A stretch of 7,737 nt of DNA from DATGSL01 sp964645585 (GCA_964645585.1 CAZYAN010000086.1:1-7737); one strand, 5' to 3'; counted from the stretch's first letter, positions 1 through 6,936 are shown. Program-made: numbers and translations. The notes: generated by a model not told the origin, from the letters alone.

Positions 1-2
1 TC

Positions 3-137
3 TCCGTCATCGCGAAACGGGTCGGCTATAAAAACTGCTCCCACTTTGTCCGCGACTTTCGAAAGCACTTCGGTCTGCCGCCTCTGGCGTACCGGCGCGC
101 CCACAAGAGCGAAAAGGAGAAGCCCGGACCGTCATAA
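3..137 (+). CDS. AraC-family transcriptional regulator, C-terminal fragment (5' end outside window)
   Basis: Reading from base 3 gives 44 codons ending in TAA at 135-137, open through the left window edge. The peptide runs SVIAKRVGYKNCSHFVRDF, then RKHFGLPPLAYRR. This is the second helix-turn-helix and C-terminal signature of AraC/XylS regulators: an IA..VGY helix, then S.F.R.F.K..G..P..YR. A short basic tail (AHKSEKEKPGPS) follows. Such proteins bind DNA in the cytoplasm and usually activate nearby catabolic genes in response to a sugar or its derivative. The sensor domain is off-window, so the effector cannot be inferred. It is codirectional with the aldolase gene 121 bp downstream, which is its most obvious candidate target. 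The family call is firm; the regulatory target is inference. Confidence 0.9.
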   Translation, partial: SVIAKRVGYKNCSHFVRDFRKHFGLPPLAYRRAHKSEKEKPGPS

Positions 138-258
138 TTTTGCACCGCGCCAATGTTTTGTTTCGCTCATCGCGTTTATCCCATTCGCTCGTAAATCAGC
201 GATGACGGAGATTTTCATTGAATGGTAAACTGCTCCGCCAAACGCTGATTCCTGTTTT
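138..258 (+). promoter_or_regulatory. Intergenic region upstream of aldolase gene with imperfect inverted repeat
   Basis: This 121-bp gap separates the AraC-type stop from the aldolase ATG. TCATCGC (167-173) is matched by its reverse complement GCGATGA (199-205). Inside this arm, TTTA (175-178) can pair with TAAA (192-195), giving an interrupted 7+4 bp stem. No run of T follows, so an intrinsic terminator is not well supported; an operator or a fortuitous palindrome are alternatives. I see no convincing -35/-10 pair. There is also no good Shine-Dalgarno motif immediately before the ATG at 259; the nearest purine-rich string is GACGGAG, more than 40 nt upstream. The aldolase may be translated from a weak site. 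Confidence 0.3.
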
Positions 259-1029
259 ATGAATAAAGAAGCGGTCGCGAAGATGCGTTCAGGCGCGCTG
301 TCACTTGGAACATGGCTTTCCACCGGTTCCCCGGTTGTCACGGAAGTGGCGGCCGGCATCGGATTCGACTGGCTGCTGATCGATCTCGAGCACGGCTGCG
401 CGACCGAAGATTCCCTGCTGCAGCACTTGCAGGCAATCCACGGTACTGGCAGCGCGGCAATCGTCCGGGTCGGAGCCCCGCGTGATGAACTGATCCTGCG
501 CGTTCTCGACTGGGGTGCCGACGGAATCATGGTTCCTCGGGTCTCGACACCCGAGGAAGCGGAACGATGCGTGGCAGCGGTAAATTACCCGCCACGCGGC
601 CATCGCGGGTTTTCCCGTTCGGCCCGCGCCTACGGCTACGGCGCGCGGCCTCCCTCTAGCGAAGATTTAGAAACACCGCCGTTTCTTATGCTCCAAATCG
701 AAACCATCGAGGGTGCCGCCAACGCGGCCCAAATCGCAAATATCGACGGTGTCGACGCGCTTTTTGTGGGACCATCGGATCTTCGCTTCCAAATCGACCG
801 CTCCCAGCCGCCCGGCATTGACTACGACCAGTGCTTACATCAGGTAGCAAAAGCCGCCGCCGAAGCCGGAAAGCCTTGGGGAATCCTACTCCGCACGCCC
901 GAGGAGGCCGCCACTCATCACACCCTCGGCGCTTCGCTGATTGCCCTTGATTCGGATCTTGCTGTTCTTCGACGCGGTTTTACCCAAACGCTGCATTCCG
1001 TTCGTTCCGCCGCAGCACGCCCTGTCTAA
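259..1029 (+). CDS. HpcH/HpaI-family class II aldolase (2-keto-3-deoxy acid aldolase type)
   Basis: This 256-residue protein is full length for the HpcH/HpaI family (about 250-270). These cytosolic metal-dependent TIM-barrel aldolases reversibly split 2-keto-3-deoxy or 4-hydroxy-2-keto acids into pyruvate and an aldehyde. Visible signatures are LIDLEHG (40-46), VRVG (69-72), DWGADGIMVPRV (84-95), YPPRGHRGFS (110-119), QIET (146-149) and DALFVGPSDL (166-175). They supply the residues known in HpaI: D42, H45 (catalytic base dyad), R70 (pyruvate binding), D84, and the metal ligands E148 and D174. Family members include HpaI, GarL and the 2-keto-3-deoxy-rhamnonate aldolase YfaU. The segment after the metal-binding DL reads RFQIDRSQPPG, not the usual S..LG type, so I do not assign a substrate. 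No alternative in-frame start lies close upstream. It converges with the minus-strand gene set. Given the neighbours, an acid-sugar substrate is likely (inference). Confidence 0.92.
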   Translation: MNKEAVAKMRSGALSLGTWLSTGSPVVTEVAAGIGFDWLLIDLEHGCATEDSLLQHLQAIHGTGSAAIVRVGAPRDELILRVLDWGADGIMVPRVSTPEEAERCVAAVNYPPRGHRGFSRSARAYGYGARPPSSEDLETPPFLMLQIETIEGAANAAQIANIDGVDALFVGPSDLRFQIDRSQPPGIDYDQCLHQVAKAAAEAGKPWGILLRTPEEAATHHTLGASLIALDSDLAVLRRGFTQTLHSVRSAAARPV

Positions 1030-1054
1030 CCCAGCGTCCGCACCGGTTGAGGAC

Positions 1055-1103
1055 AGTCTCCTGGTTTCTGGGACTCCGGATCCGAACCTATATTTTATCC
1101 GGA
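1055..1103. terminator. Possible weak bidirectional terminator hairpins between convergent genes
   Basis: Two small hairpins lie in the 77-bp spacer between the convergent stops at 1029 and 1107. The first pairs AGTCTC (1055-1060) with GGGACT (1070-1075), including one G-U pair, around a 9-nt loop. The second pairs TCCGGAT (1075-1081) perfectly with ATCCGGA (1097-1103) around an AT-rich 15-nt loop. Neither has a clear U-tract on either strand, and they share base 1075, so they would exclude each other. The location fits transcription termination for both the aldolase and the minus-strand genes, but the structural support is modest. A short direct repeat, TTTATCC, at 1094-1100 and 1106-1112 overlaps the second arm and the neighbouring stop codon. 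Confidence 0.3.
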
Positions 1104-1106
1104 CGT

Positions 1107-2402
1107 TTATCCAAGCGCCTTGTTTACGATTATTCTCGCTCGCGCCTTTGGCGTGCTGAAACGACCTTGGAGAATGTCTTCCTCCGTAAATCGTGCCATC
1201 AAAATTTCGCTGTCTGTTGCACGGTTGCGATCGTAGATGATTCCGATTGTCCCGTCCGGCGCCTCGAATCCGTCCGGGTACGATACGCCCGAGCGCTCAT
1301 CCAGCACCAGGCCCTGACTCCAAGTCTCGCCGTCATCCTGCGATAAAAATGCGGTCAGATGAGATCGCCGTTTCGTTTTCTCCTCAATCGCGCCATGCTT
1401 TACCAGCAAAATCCGTCCTGAAGAGAGCCGACGCAAATGAACGCGAGCGCCCTTGTCCAAATGTTTAATTCGCGCGGGAACCGGTTCCGACCAAGTTCGT
1501 CCATCGTCGGTTGAATACGTCTCCGCCAATCCGTAATAGGTACGAATCAACATCCAGAGCCGTCCGTCGCGCAGCTTCACAAACATGTGCTCGTCGAACC
1601 GCCGCTGATCCGCCGCCACTCCGCCGCGTCTCGTCCAAGTCTTTCCCTGATCCTGCGAAACGAAGATGTGCGCCATTCGCAGCGGATCGAGTTCTTCATA
1701 CACACCGAGCAGCGGCGCGCCCGGACCCTCTTTCAGGCGCGGCCGAATCCATTCACGCGTCCACAAGGAAATCGGCAAGAGCCACTCGCCGCGTTCGAGC
1801 ACAAGCGGTTTGTTCAACGTCGCGCCGTGCCAAATGCGCTGCGGTTCCGACCAAGCTGGTTCCCGTGCGTCAGGATTTTCGGATACAATTGCCCACACAC
1901 CCGCGCGCCCGTCGAAATATCCGAGGGATTGATCGTAAAAAAGCCACAGACGTCCGAGCGGATCGGTCCAGAATGTTCCGACAAGAACCCGCTTTTTCAG
2001 CCCGGTCGGCGAATCAGGCGGGTCGATCACGAGACGCGGCGATGTCCAGCTTTCACCGTCGTCGTCGCTCCACGCCGCCACCAGGAAACCGTCTTCACTG
2101 TCGCCCCCGGCAATCCACGCGGCCCACAGCCGCCCCCCGGGCGTGCGGTCGATGCCGAGGACCATCGCGTAGTCACGCGCTTCATCCGAATACTTTTCGC
2201 CTGGTTCCGTCAGAATCCCGGCCGGACGGAGCGTCAGGTCCAGCTGCTCTTGCGTCAGTTGATCCGGTAAGCTCTGCTTCGGCTCACCCGAGGCATTCTC
2301 TGCTGCCCCGAACAGATGAGAGCCAAACGACCCCGCGAGTCCGAATCCGAGGGCCCCGGCCATTCCGCGTTTCAAGAAGGTTCTTCGGTTCAGATTTTCC
2401 AT
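1107..2402 (-). CDS. Tat-exported sialidase-like Asp-box (BNR_2) beta-propeller protein
   Basis: A 431-residue protein when started at the ATG at 2402. It opens MENLNRRTFLKRG, a twin-arginine (RRxFLK) signal, followed by a small-residue hydrophobic core (14-33), so it is predicted to be exported folded via Tat. Four Asp boxes (S-x-D-x-G-x-x-W) are visible at 112-119, 249-256, 297-304 and 354-361, the hallmark of sialidase-type six-bladed propellers. A further family-like segment, SYPDGFEAPDGTIGIIYDR, spans 374-392. The canonical F-R-I-P arginine motif of GH33 sialidases is not seen, so true sialidase activity is unproven; it may act on another sugar. An in-frame GTG at 2447 would add 15 residues ahead of the RR motif and lacks a good ribosome site. 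The ATG has AAGGA only 1 nt away, also poor, but the signal-peptide geometry favours it. It is the last gene of the minus-strand set, 96 bp after the related gene. That gap (2403-2498) shows no clear promoter or terminator. Confidence 0.88.
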   Translation of the reverse strand: MENLNRRTFLKRGMAGALGFGLAGSFGSHLFGAAENASGEPKQSLPDQLTQEQLDLTLRPAGILTEPGEKYSDEARDYAMVLGIDRTPGGRLWAAWIAGGDSEDGFLVAAWSDDDGESWTSPRLVIDPPDSPTGLKKRVLVGTFWTDPLGRLWLFYDQSLGYFDGRAGVWAIVSENPDAREPAWSEPQRIWHGATLNKPLVLERGEWLLPISLWTREWIRPRLKEGPGAPLLGVYEELDPLRMAHIFVSQDQGKTWTRRGGVAADQRRFDEHMFVKLRDGRLWMLIRTYYGLAETYSTDDGRTWSEPVPARIKHLDKGARVHLRRLSSGRILLVKHGAIEEKTKRRSHLTAFLSQDDGETWSQGLVLDERSGVSYPDGFEAPDGTIGIIYDRNRATDSEILMARFTEEDILQGRFSTPKARARIIVNKALG

Positions 2403-2498
2403 ATCCTTTTCAATCAAGTTCGCTCCGAAAGAGCTGCAGTTCCTCACTCTTACCCGAACGCCTGAGCGCTTTTCGATACGCCCCTTTCGCCAACAGCG

Positions 2499-3710
2499 TT
2501 ACCTCAATACATCCAGCGGGATGATCGCCATTTCGGCGTCCTCCTTGTTGACGGTGTAAATGATGTAAAGCTTTCCTTCGTGTTCGACCGCCTTGGGGTA
2601 CGACCACTGGCCAGGGCCCGGTCCCTTTCCCCGGCCTTCAAACCGCATCGGATGCGGTTCACCTCGGCTGATTCTCCATATTTTACTGAATTGGTTCCGG
2701 CCCGGTTCACTGACGACTATGGTCAATGCCTTGCGAAGGTGGTTGTCTCGCTCCGGCGGCGTGCAGGCAACCAGGTAGCGCTGCCCCGTGCTGAGGATGC
2801 CGGCAAACGGCTTCACATTGGTCATCGGCAGATTCGTCCGCCGCGCTTCGGTCCAAGTCTCTCCGTAGTCCTTGCTAAACGAAACCATGGCAAACGTATC
2901 GAGGTTGTTTCGCAGGATCGCGGTCAAGTCCGCGCCTTCTATTATAAACGAAACAAAGGGAAACCGAATGCCCCCCGAATGCGGCACGCCCGAAACCGTC
3001 CAGCGCGTGAGATCGTCCCCGTCGCTCAAAGCGATGCGATTGCGCCCCTCCCATTTACCATCAACACGAACTTGCCGCATGCCCGCGAATATCCATCGTC
3101 CATTCTCCAGCCGGCGCGGTTTATCCGTCGCGACAAAATCGTCCTCCGTCACAACGCCGACGAATTCCCAGCGGTCCGGCGCCTCTGCAAGCGTCCACGC
3201 CTCCAGTTTCGGGTCGGCAAAACTCCAGCCGCTGTGGATGCGCGTGGTAAAGAGCCAAAGCTTGCCGTCCTTTTCCGCGAGGGCCGCGTACTCCCGCCGT
3301 TCGGGGCCTTCCACTTCCGGGGCGATCACAACAGGTTCAGACCATGTCCGGCCGCCGTCGCGCGAATACCGGCCGCGAATATGTTTATCGTCCGCCGACT
3401 CTTCCCGTCGCGCGCTGGCCCATGCCGTGTATAAAATTCCTTTATGCCAAGCCAGTCCCGCCTCGTGCAAATATTGATCAACGCCGGCCGTCGCTCGATG
3501 GACATAGCTGTACTCGGCATACGGAAGGGGAGGGATTTCCTCGAGCCGTTCCGGAAACGGCACCGCCGGGTCCCATAGATCGACGATTTCCTCGGCTTGC
3601 AAAACCGCCCCCCAGACCATCCCAATCATCAAGAGGACCGCGCCAGCCCCAATCGGAGGCCGCGGAAGCCCCGGTGCATCGTCAAAACCATTAATCATCG
3701 CCTTTTGCAT
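2499..3710 (-). CDS. Sec-exported sialidase-like Asp-box protein
   Basis: A 403-residue protein from the ATG at 3710. A hydrophobic stretch at 19-37 followed by LQA-EE near 37-41 looks like a Sec signal peptide with a rather long n-region; an uncleaved anchor is possible. Two clear Asp boxes are seen: SRDGGRTW (116-123) and SKDYGETW (279-286). SYPKAVEHEGKLYIIYTVNK (370-389) matches the C-terminal YP...G.LY..Y segment common in exo-alpha-sialidase-annotated proteins. It likely folds as a six-bladed propeller acting on saccharides outside the cytoplasm. No F-R-I-P motif is present, so the substrate is open. It is a diverged paralogue-type neighbour of the next gene, with a different export route. 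An alternative GTG at 3719 would overlap the upstream TGA as GTGA, and an ATG at 3698 is also possible. I prefer 3710 because GGAAGG sits 8 nt upstream. The upstream propeller stop is 5 nt away, so translational coupling is likely. Confidence 0.87.
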   Translation of the reverse strand: MQKAMINGFDDAPGLPRPPIGAGAVLLMIGMVWGAVLQAEEIVDLWDPAVPFPERLEEIPPLPYAEYSYVHRATAGVDQYLHEAGLAWHKGILYTAWASARREESADDKHIRGRYSRDGGRTWSEPVVIAPEVEGPERREYAALAEKDGKLWLFTTRIHSGWSFADPKLEAWTLAEAPDRWEFVGVVTEDDFVATDKPRRLENGRWIFAGMRQVRVDGKWEGRNRIALSDGDDLTRWTVSGVPHSGGIRFPFVSFIIEGADLTAILRNNLDTFAMVSFSKDYGETWTEARRTNLPMTNVKPFAGILSTGQRYLVACTPPERDNHLRKALTIVVSEPGRNQFSKIWRISRGEPHPMRFEGRGKGPGPGQWSYPKAVEHEGKLYIIYTVNKEDAEMAIIPLDVLR

Positions 3711-3715
3711 TGCAT

Positions 3716-4873
3716 TCACCTTCCGGCCGCCACCGGTTCGCCCGGAACCGGCAGTGAAACGCCAGCGTCAACAAACCGATAGCCCTCGCGCCTGAATATC
3801 GCGATTCGTTGCAAGCTGGTTTCAGATACCACTAGATGACGTCCATCGGGTGAAAAGACGGCAAATTGCGGTACCCCCTCCAGCTCCAACTCACCCGCGG
3901 CCACGTACTTTCCGCCCGTGCTTCGTCGAAAGAGGTAAATCTTCGCGGGCTGTCCGAATTTCGGGTGATCGGCATCCGTCAGGTTCCCGCCTTCAAAGCA
4001 ACTCACCGCGATCCAGGCGCCGTCCGCACTGATATCGATACCTTCCGGCAGGCGCCCGACCGGATGGTCAGACTCAAGCACAAGGGTTTTGTCTCGAATC
4101 ACGAAGATCGCCACTCGATCATTTTCAATGTCCGCCACGGCAAACCGATCGCCTTCCGGGAAAACGCGGGCCGCGTAGGGTTTCTTTCCGTGCGCGATCC
4201 GGTCGAGAACCTTCAGCCCTCCTTCGTCCTTTATGTCCAGCAACAGGATTTGGCCCCGCTCCGTCAGGGTGGCCGCCGCGTATTTTCCATCCGGGCTCGT
4301 CTCAATATGAGAAAGTGAATCCGCCGGTTCGGCAACCGCCACGCGAGTAACTTCCCGGAGCGTGCTTTCTTCTATACTGTAGATCGAAACCGTCCCCTCG
4401 GCCCGGTTAACAACATAGGCCGTTCGGCCGTCAGCCGCGATCGATACGCCGCTCGGCTGCATTCCCCCCGATACGCGATCCAGCACTTGTCCGGTATCAA
4501 GATCGAGCAATGATACCGCGGTGCCGGGAACGTGTTCCAACTCTCCATCACTCGCCTCTCGAATGTCCATCGCGCCGGTTACGATCGCTTTTCGCTGATC
4601 AGGCGTCACAGCTACGCTCGTGGGAGGGCCGACCACCGAAACAGGGACCTCGGCTACCTTGGATACCCCCGGGGGAAACCGGGAAAAGTCCAGCACGGTC
4701 ACGCTTCCTTTTCTCCGATCATCGAGGAACCGCATCTCATGGTCCTGATACACGATACTCTGATCGTTCAAGCAAACGACCCGTTGCGCGGTCAGCGTTC
4801 CGGCCGCTTCGGCTGTCAGCAGCGCCGCGCCCGTCACCGCGGCGACCCGGCGAATCCACCATCGGATGTTCAT
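3716..4873 (-). CDS. Exported YncE/YVTN-type beta-propeller protein
   Basis: A 385-residue protein from the ATG at 4873. The N-terminus MNIRWWIRRV plus an alanine-rich hydrophobic stretch (10-28) is a signal peptide, probably cut near residue 30. About seven repeats of the YncE/YVTN/lactonase kind follow. The clearest are GMQPSGVSIAADGRTAYVV (137-155), SHIETSPDGKYAAATL (188-203), KPYAARVFPEGDRFAVAD (231-248), LPEGIDISADGAWIAVS (275-291) and VPQFAVFSPDGRHLVVS (334-350). Such propellers are usually periplasmic or surface proteins; some relatives are lactonases, most have no known reaction. I see no residues that let me assign catalysis. The start overlaps the transporter-kinase stop as ATGA, and GGAGGAG lies 11 nt upstream. 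An upstream in-frame extension to 4942 would only add residues ahead of the signal peptide, inside the neighbouring gene, and is rejected. Cotranscription with both neighbours is very likely; a role in substrate binding or lactone handling is speculation. Confidence 0.85.
   Translation of the reverse strand: MNIRWWIRRVAAVTGAALLTAEAAGTLTAQRVVCLNDQSIVYQDHEMRFLDDRRKGSVTVLDFSRFPPGVSKVAEVPVSVVGPPTSVAVTPDQRKAIVTGAMDIREASDGELEHVPGTAVSLLDLDTGQVLDRVSGGMQPSGVSIAADGRTAYVVNRAEGTVSIYSIEESTLREVTRVAVAEPADSLSHIETSPDGKYAAATLTERGQILLLDIKDEGGLKVLDRIAHGKKPYAARVFPEGDRFAVADIENDRVAIFVIRDKTLVLESDHPVGRLPEGIDISADGAWIAVSCFEGGNLTDADHPKFGQPAKIYLFRRSTGGKYVAAGELELEGVPQFAVFSPDGRHLVVSETSLQRIAIFRREGYRFVDAGVSLPVPGEPVAAGR
3719..3724 (-). 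promoter_or_regulatory. Ribosome binding site selecting ATG 3710
   Basis: On the minus strand this reads GGAAGG, 8 nt before the ATG at 3710. It lies inside the end of the upstream propeller gene, directly before that gene's stop codon. The alternative GTG start at 3719 overlaps this site, which argues for the ATG. Confidence 0.6.
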
Positions 4874-6936
4874 GACAGCGGCGTCTCCTCCAAGACTCCT
4901 AAAACCTCCTTCTTTTCCGTCAATCCGCAGTAAGCTGCCCACAACCTGTCCTTCGTAAACGTCTCGAAACTCCTTCCATTACCGCCCTTCGGCACAAGAA
5001 AAAGCTCTTCCTCGGAACTGAAATATCCTGATCCGACGCGAATGGTCGCTTTGACGACCATGTTGCGAAGCAAGTGCAGCCAGAATCTCGGTGCAAAGTT
5101 CTCCGGCAATCCGGCTTCCGTTTCATAACTGGCGATCGCGGCCGCCAGAAATTCGCGGCCATGAAAACAGGCGAGCAACGAAAGATCATCGGTCGGATCA
5201 CCGGAAATCGTGTCACCCCAATCAACATACGCGGATACTCCTGACGGCGTCCCAAGAATATTCCACAACGCAAGGTCCTTATGCACGAGACATCCTTGCT
5301 GGAGGTGGAGCAAATGGTCATGAGCCTCAACCGCCCGATCAAGATCATCCGCTTCCTCCCGCTCCAGAAAACCGTGATCGACAAGAAAGTTTAGATGCCG
5401 TTTCCAGTTCAGGCGAAAATAATCGCGGTACGATTTGTGCAAGCCAACAAGCCTCTTACCCCGTCGCGCCGCACTGGGGTCGAACGGCCCGAAACCGGCC
5501 GGTCGGATTCGCTGCCAGCGTGCAATATCCCGGCCAATCCGCGCGGCGACCTTCGTCTCCGTGAGCTCCCCTCGCTTCAAATAATGGTTCAGATCCGGCG
5601 ATTCAAAGTATTCAAGCACCTGGTACGCGCACGCCACCTCGGAACGGGAAGCGTCCGCAAGAAACACTCGCGGAGTCGGAACCCCCATGTCCCTCACGGC
5701 ATCCTGGACAACCGCCTCCACTTCAATATAACGATCCTTCTCCGGCCCGTCCTGCACCCGCACAAAATACCTCTTTCCTCCAGCAGCCGCGTGGTAGGTA
5801 AGATGATCGCCCTGTCCGTTCGCCTCGCGCATCGTCAGGTCCGGAGCATTCATTCTTCGGCGAAGAATCTTCTCCAGGCTCGCACCGAGCTCGGCTCTGC
5901 GCTCGCTGCCGGTTTTCGACCGAATGCCATGGAACGCGGCGGGGCGGTCACACTTCCAGTAGTAGATCTTGTCACGCGAACTTCCTTCAATCTCCGTTCC
6001 ATCATCCTCATCGGCCGGCGGACGCATGCGCCACCATGCCGCCGCCAGACTTCCCACCAAGGTATGAAAGACGCTTGAGAAAACCGCGGGCGTTGCCGTG
6101 GCCGCGGCGAAATGCTGGTTCGCCAAGACCATCGCCAAGCCGGAATTCTGCATGCCGACTTCGATCGAAACGGTGCGCGCCGTGTTTTGCTTGTAGCGGA
6201 AAAGGCGGGTCACGAAATAACCAAAGATAAAACCCATCGTGTGAAGCAGCAGGCCTGCGATCGCAAGTTGCACCCCATGCCCCGCAATCGCCTCCACATT
6301 ATTGGCGACGATGCTTCCGGCGATCATAACGATCGCAACCACGGCGATCGCCGGACCAACCTGGGAGGCCGCCGCGCCAAACTTCGGGAACCGGTGGCTC
6401 AGAAAGACGCCGAGAACAACGGGAAGCAACACCACCTGAAAGGTCGTTTTGAAAATTCCATACGCGTCGATCGGCACGTAATGCCCCGCCAGCAGCTGCA
6501 TCAGCAACGGCGTCATCACAATCGCGAGCAACGTGGATGTCATCGTCAGCACAACCGATAACGCAACGTTTGCCCGAGCAAGATAGGTCACCACGTTGGA
6601 CGCGGTTCCCCCGGGGCAGCACCCGACCAAAATCAAACCAACAGCAAGAGGTGCATCCAATTTCATCACCGTCGCAATTCCCCACGCGGTCAGCGGCATG
6701 ATTGTATATTGCGCGCAGAAGCCGAGCGCGACCGGTCGAGGCATTCGCCACACGCCGCGAAAATTATCGATCGTCAGCGTCAGACCCATGCCGAGCATGA
6801 TTATCGTGAGTGCCCATGTTACCCACGGGCCCGAGAACCAGTTAAAGAGGCCGGGTACAAAAAACGCGATTATAGACGCGCCGATCACCCAGACGGCATA
6901 TAAATTGGTGAATCGGGATAAGACTGAATTTATCAT
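4870..6936 (-). CDS. Fusion of BASS-family sodium symporter and aminoglycoside-phosphotransferase-fold kinase
   Basis: A 688-residue two-part protein with one uninterrupted frame. Residues 1-303 form a complete bile acid:sodium symporter (BASS/SLC10-like) domain with about ten hydrophobic segments. Its motifs are CPGGTASNVVTYLARANVAL (107-126) and EVGMQNSGLA (259-268), the polar crossover helices that bind sodium. Residues about 304-360 are a charged linker containing KIYYWKCDRPAAFHG (323-337). Residues about 365-670 are an APH/choline-kinase-like phosphotransferase: a nucleotide-binding N-lobe (GQGDHLTYHA, then YFVRV at 390-394), E405, VPTPRV (419-424), the catalytic loop HKDLALWN (552-559; D554, N559) and the metal site VDWGD (D572). 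All key kinase positions are present, so both halves look functional. In BASS proteins the C-terminus is cytosolic, which would place the kinase beside ATP and the exit side of the carrier. BASS members carry bile acids, pantothenate, pyruvate and other organic anions; APH-fold kinases phosphorylate sugars, amino sugars, choline and drugs. The substrate is unknown; resistance is unlikely given the operon. Confidence 0.9.
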   Translation of the reverse strand: MINSVLSRFTNLYAVWVIGASIIAFFVPGLFNWFSGPWVTWALTIIMLGMGLTLTIDNFRGVWRMPRPVALGFCAQYTIMPLTAWGIATVMKLDAPLAVGLILVGCCPGGTASNVVTYLARANVALSVVLTMTSTLLAIVMTPLLMQLLAGHYVPIDAYGIFKTTFQVVLLPVVLGVFLSHRFPKFGAAASQVGPAIAVVAIVMIAGSIVANNVEAIAGHGVQLAIAGLLLHTMGFIFGYFVTRLFRYKQNTARTVSIEVGMQNSGLAMVLANQHFAAATATPAVFSSVFHTLVGSLAAAWWRMRPPADEDDGTEIEGSSRDKIYYWKCDRPAAFHGIRSKTGSERRAELGASLEKILRRRMNAPDLTMREANGQGDHLTYHAAAGGKRYFVRVQDGPEKDRYIEVEAVVQDAVRDMGVPTPRVFLADASRSEVACAYQVLEYFESPDLNHYLKRGELTETKVAARIGRDIARWQRIRPAGFGPFDPSAARRGKRLVGLHKSYRDYFRLNWKRHLNFLVDHGFLEREEADDLDRAVEAHDHLLHLQQGCLVHKDLALWNILGTPSGVSAYVDWGDTISGDPTDDLSLLACFHGREFLAAAIASYETEAGLPENFAPRFWLHLLRNMVVKATIRVGSGYFSSEEELFLVPKGGNGRSFETFTKDRLWAAYCGLTEKKEVLGVLEETPLS
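4885..4891 (-). promoter_or_regulatory. Strong ribosome binding site for beta-propeller gene
   Basis: The minus strand reads GGAGGAG, 11 nt before the ATG at 4873 and within the last codons of the transporter-kinase gene. This fixes the propeller start at 4873, in agreement with the signal peptide beginning there. Confidence 0.7.

Noticed and set aside
132..530. Minus-strand open frame over the aldolase start and upstream gap
   Set aside because: It runs antisense through conserved aldolase motifs and has low-complexity Ser/Arg/Ala composition and no motif.
1480..1860. Repeated GGTTCCGACCAA at two places (about 1482 and 1841)
   Set aside because: Both copies encode a W-S-E-P segment, one of them in an Asp box, so the repeat is explained by the protein and is not a DNA element.
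2403..2447. GTG start at 2447 extending the Tat sialidase-like protein by 15 residues
   Set aside because: The extension places unrelated residues before a twin-arginine signal that normally begins within a few residues of the start, and no good Shine-Dalgarno precedes the GTG.
1511..2524. Long plus-strand open frame (337 codons) opposite the Tat sialidase-like gene
   Set aside because: It is very rich in Arg, Ser and Pro with no domain signature, and lies antisense to a gene with four Asp boxes and a signal peptide. It is a shadow of GC-rich coding sequence.
2580..3434. Plus-strand open frame (284 codons) opposite the Sec sialidase-like gene
   Set aside because: Arg/Pro-rich composition, no recognisable motif, and fully antisense to a well-supported gene.
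4874..4942. Extension of the beta-propeller protein to 4942
   Set aside because: It would overlap the kinase C-terminus by about 70 bp and sit ahead of the signal peptide. The ATGA overlap with GGAGGAG upstream explains the start at 4873.
5300..5850. Kinase domain as an aminoglycoside-resistance determinant
   Set aside because: The APH fold is shared by many metabolic kinases. Fusion to a symporter and location in a catabolic-type operon argue against a dedicated drug-resistance role.
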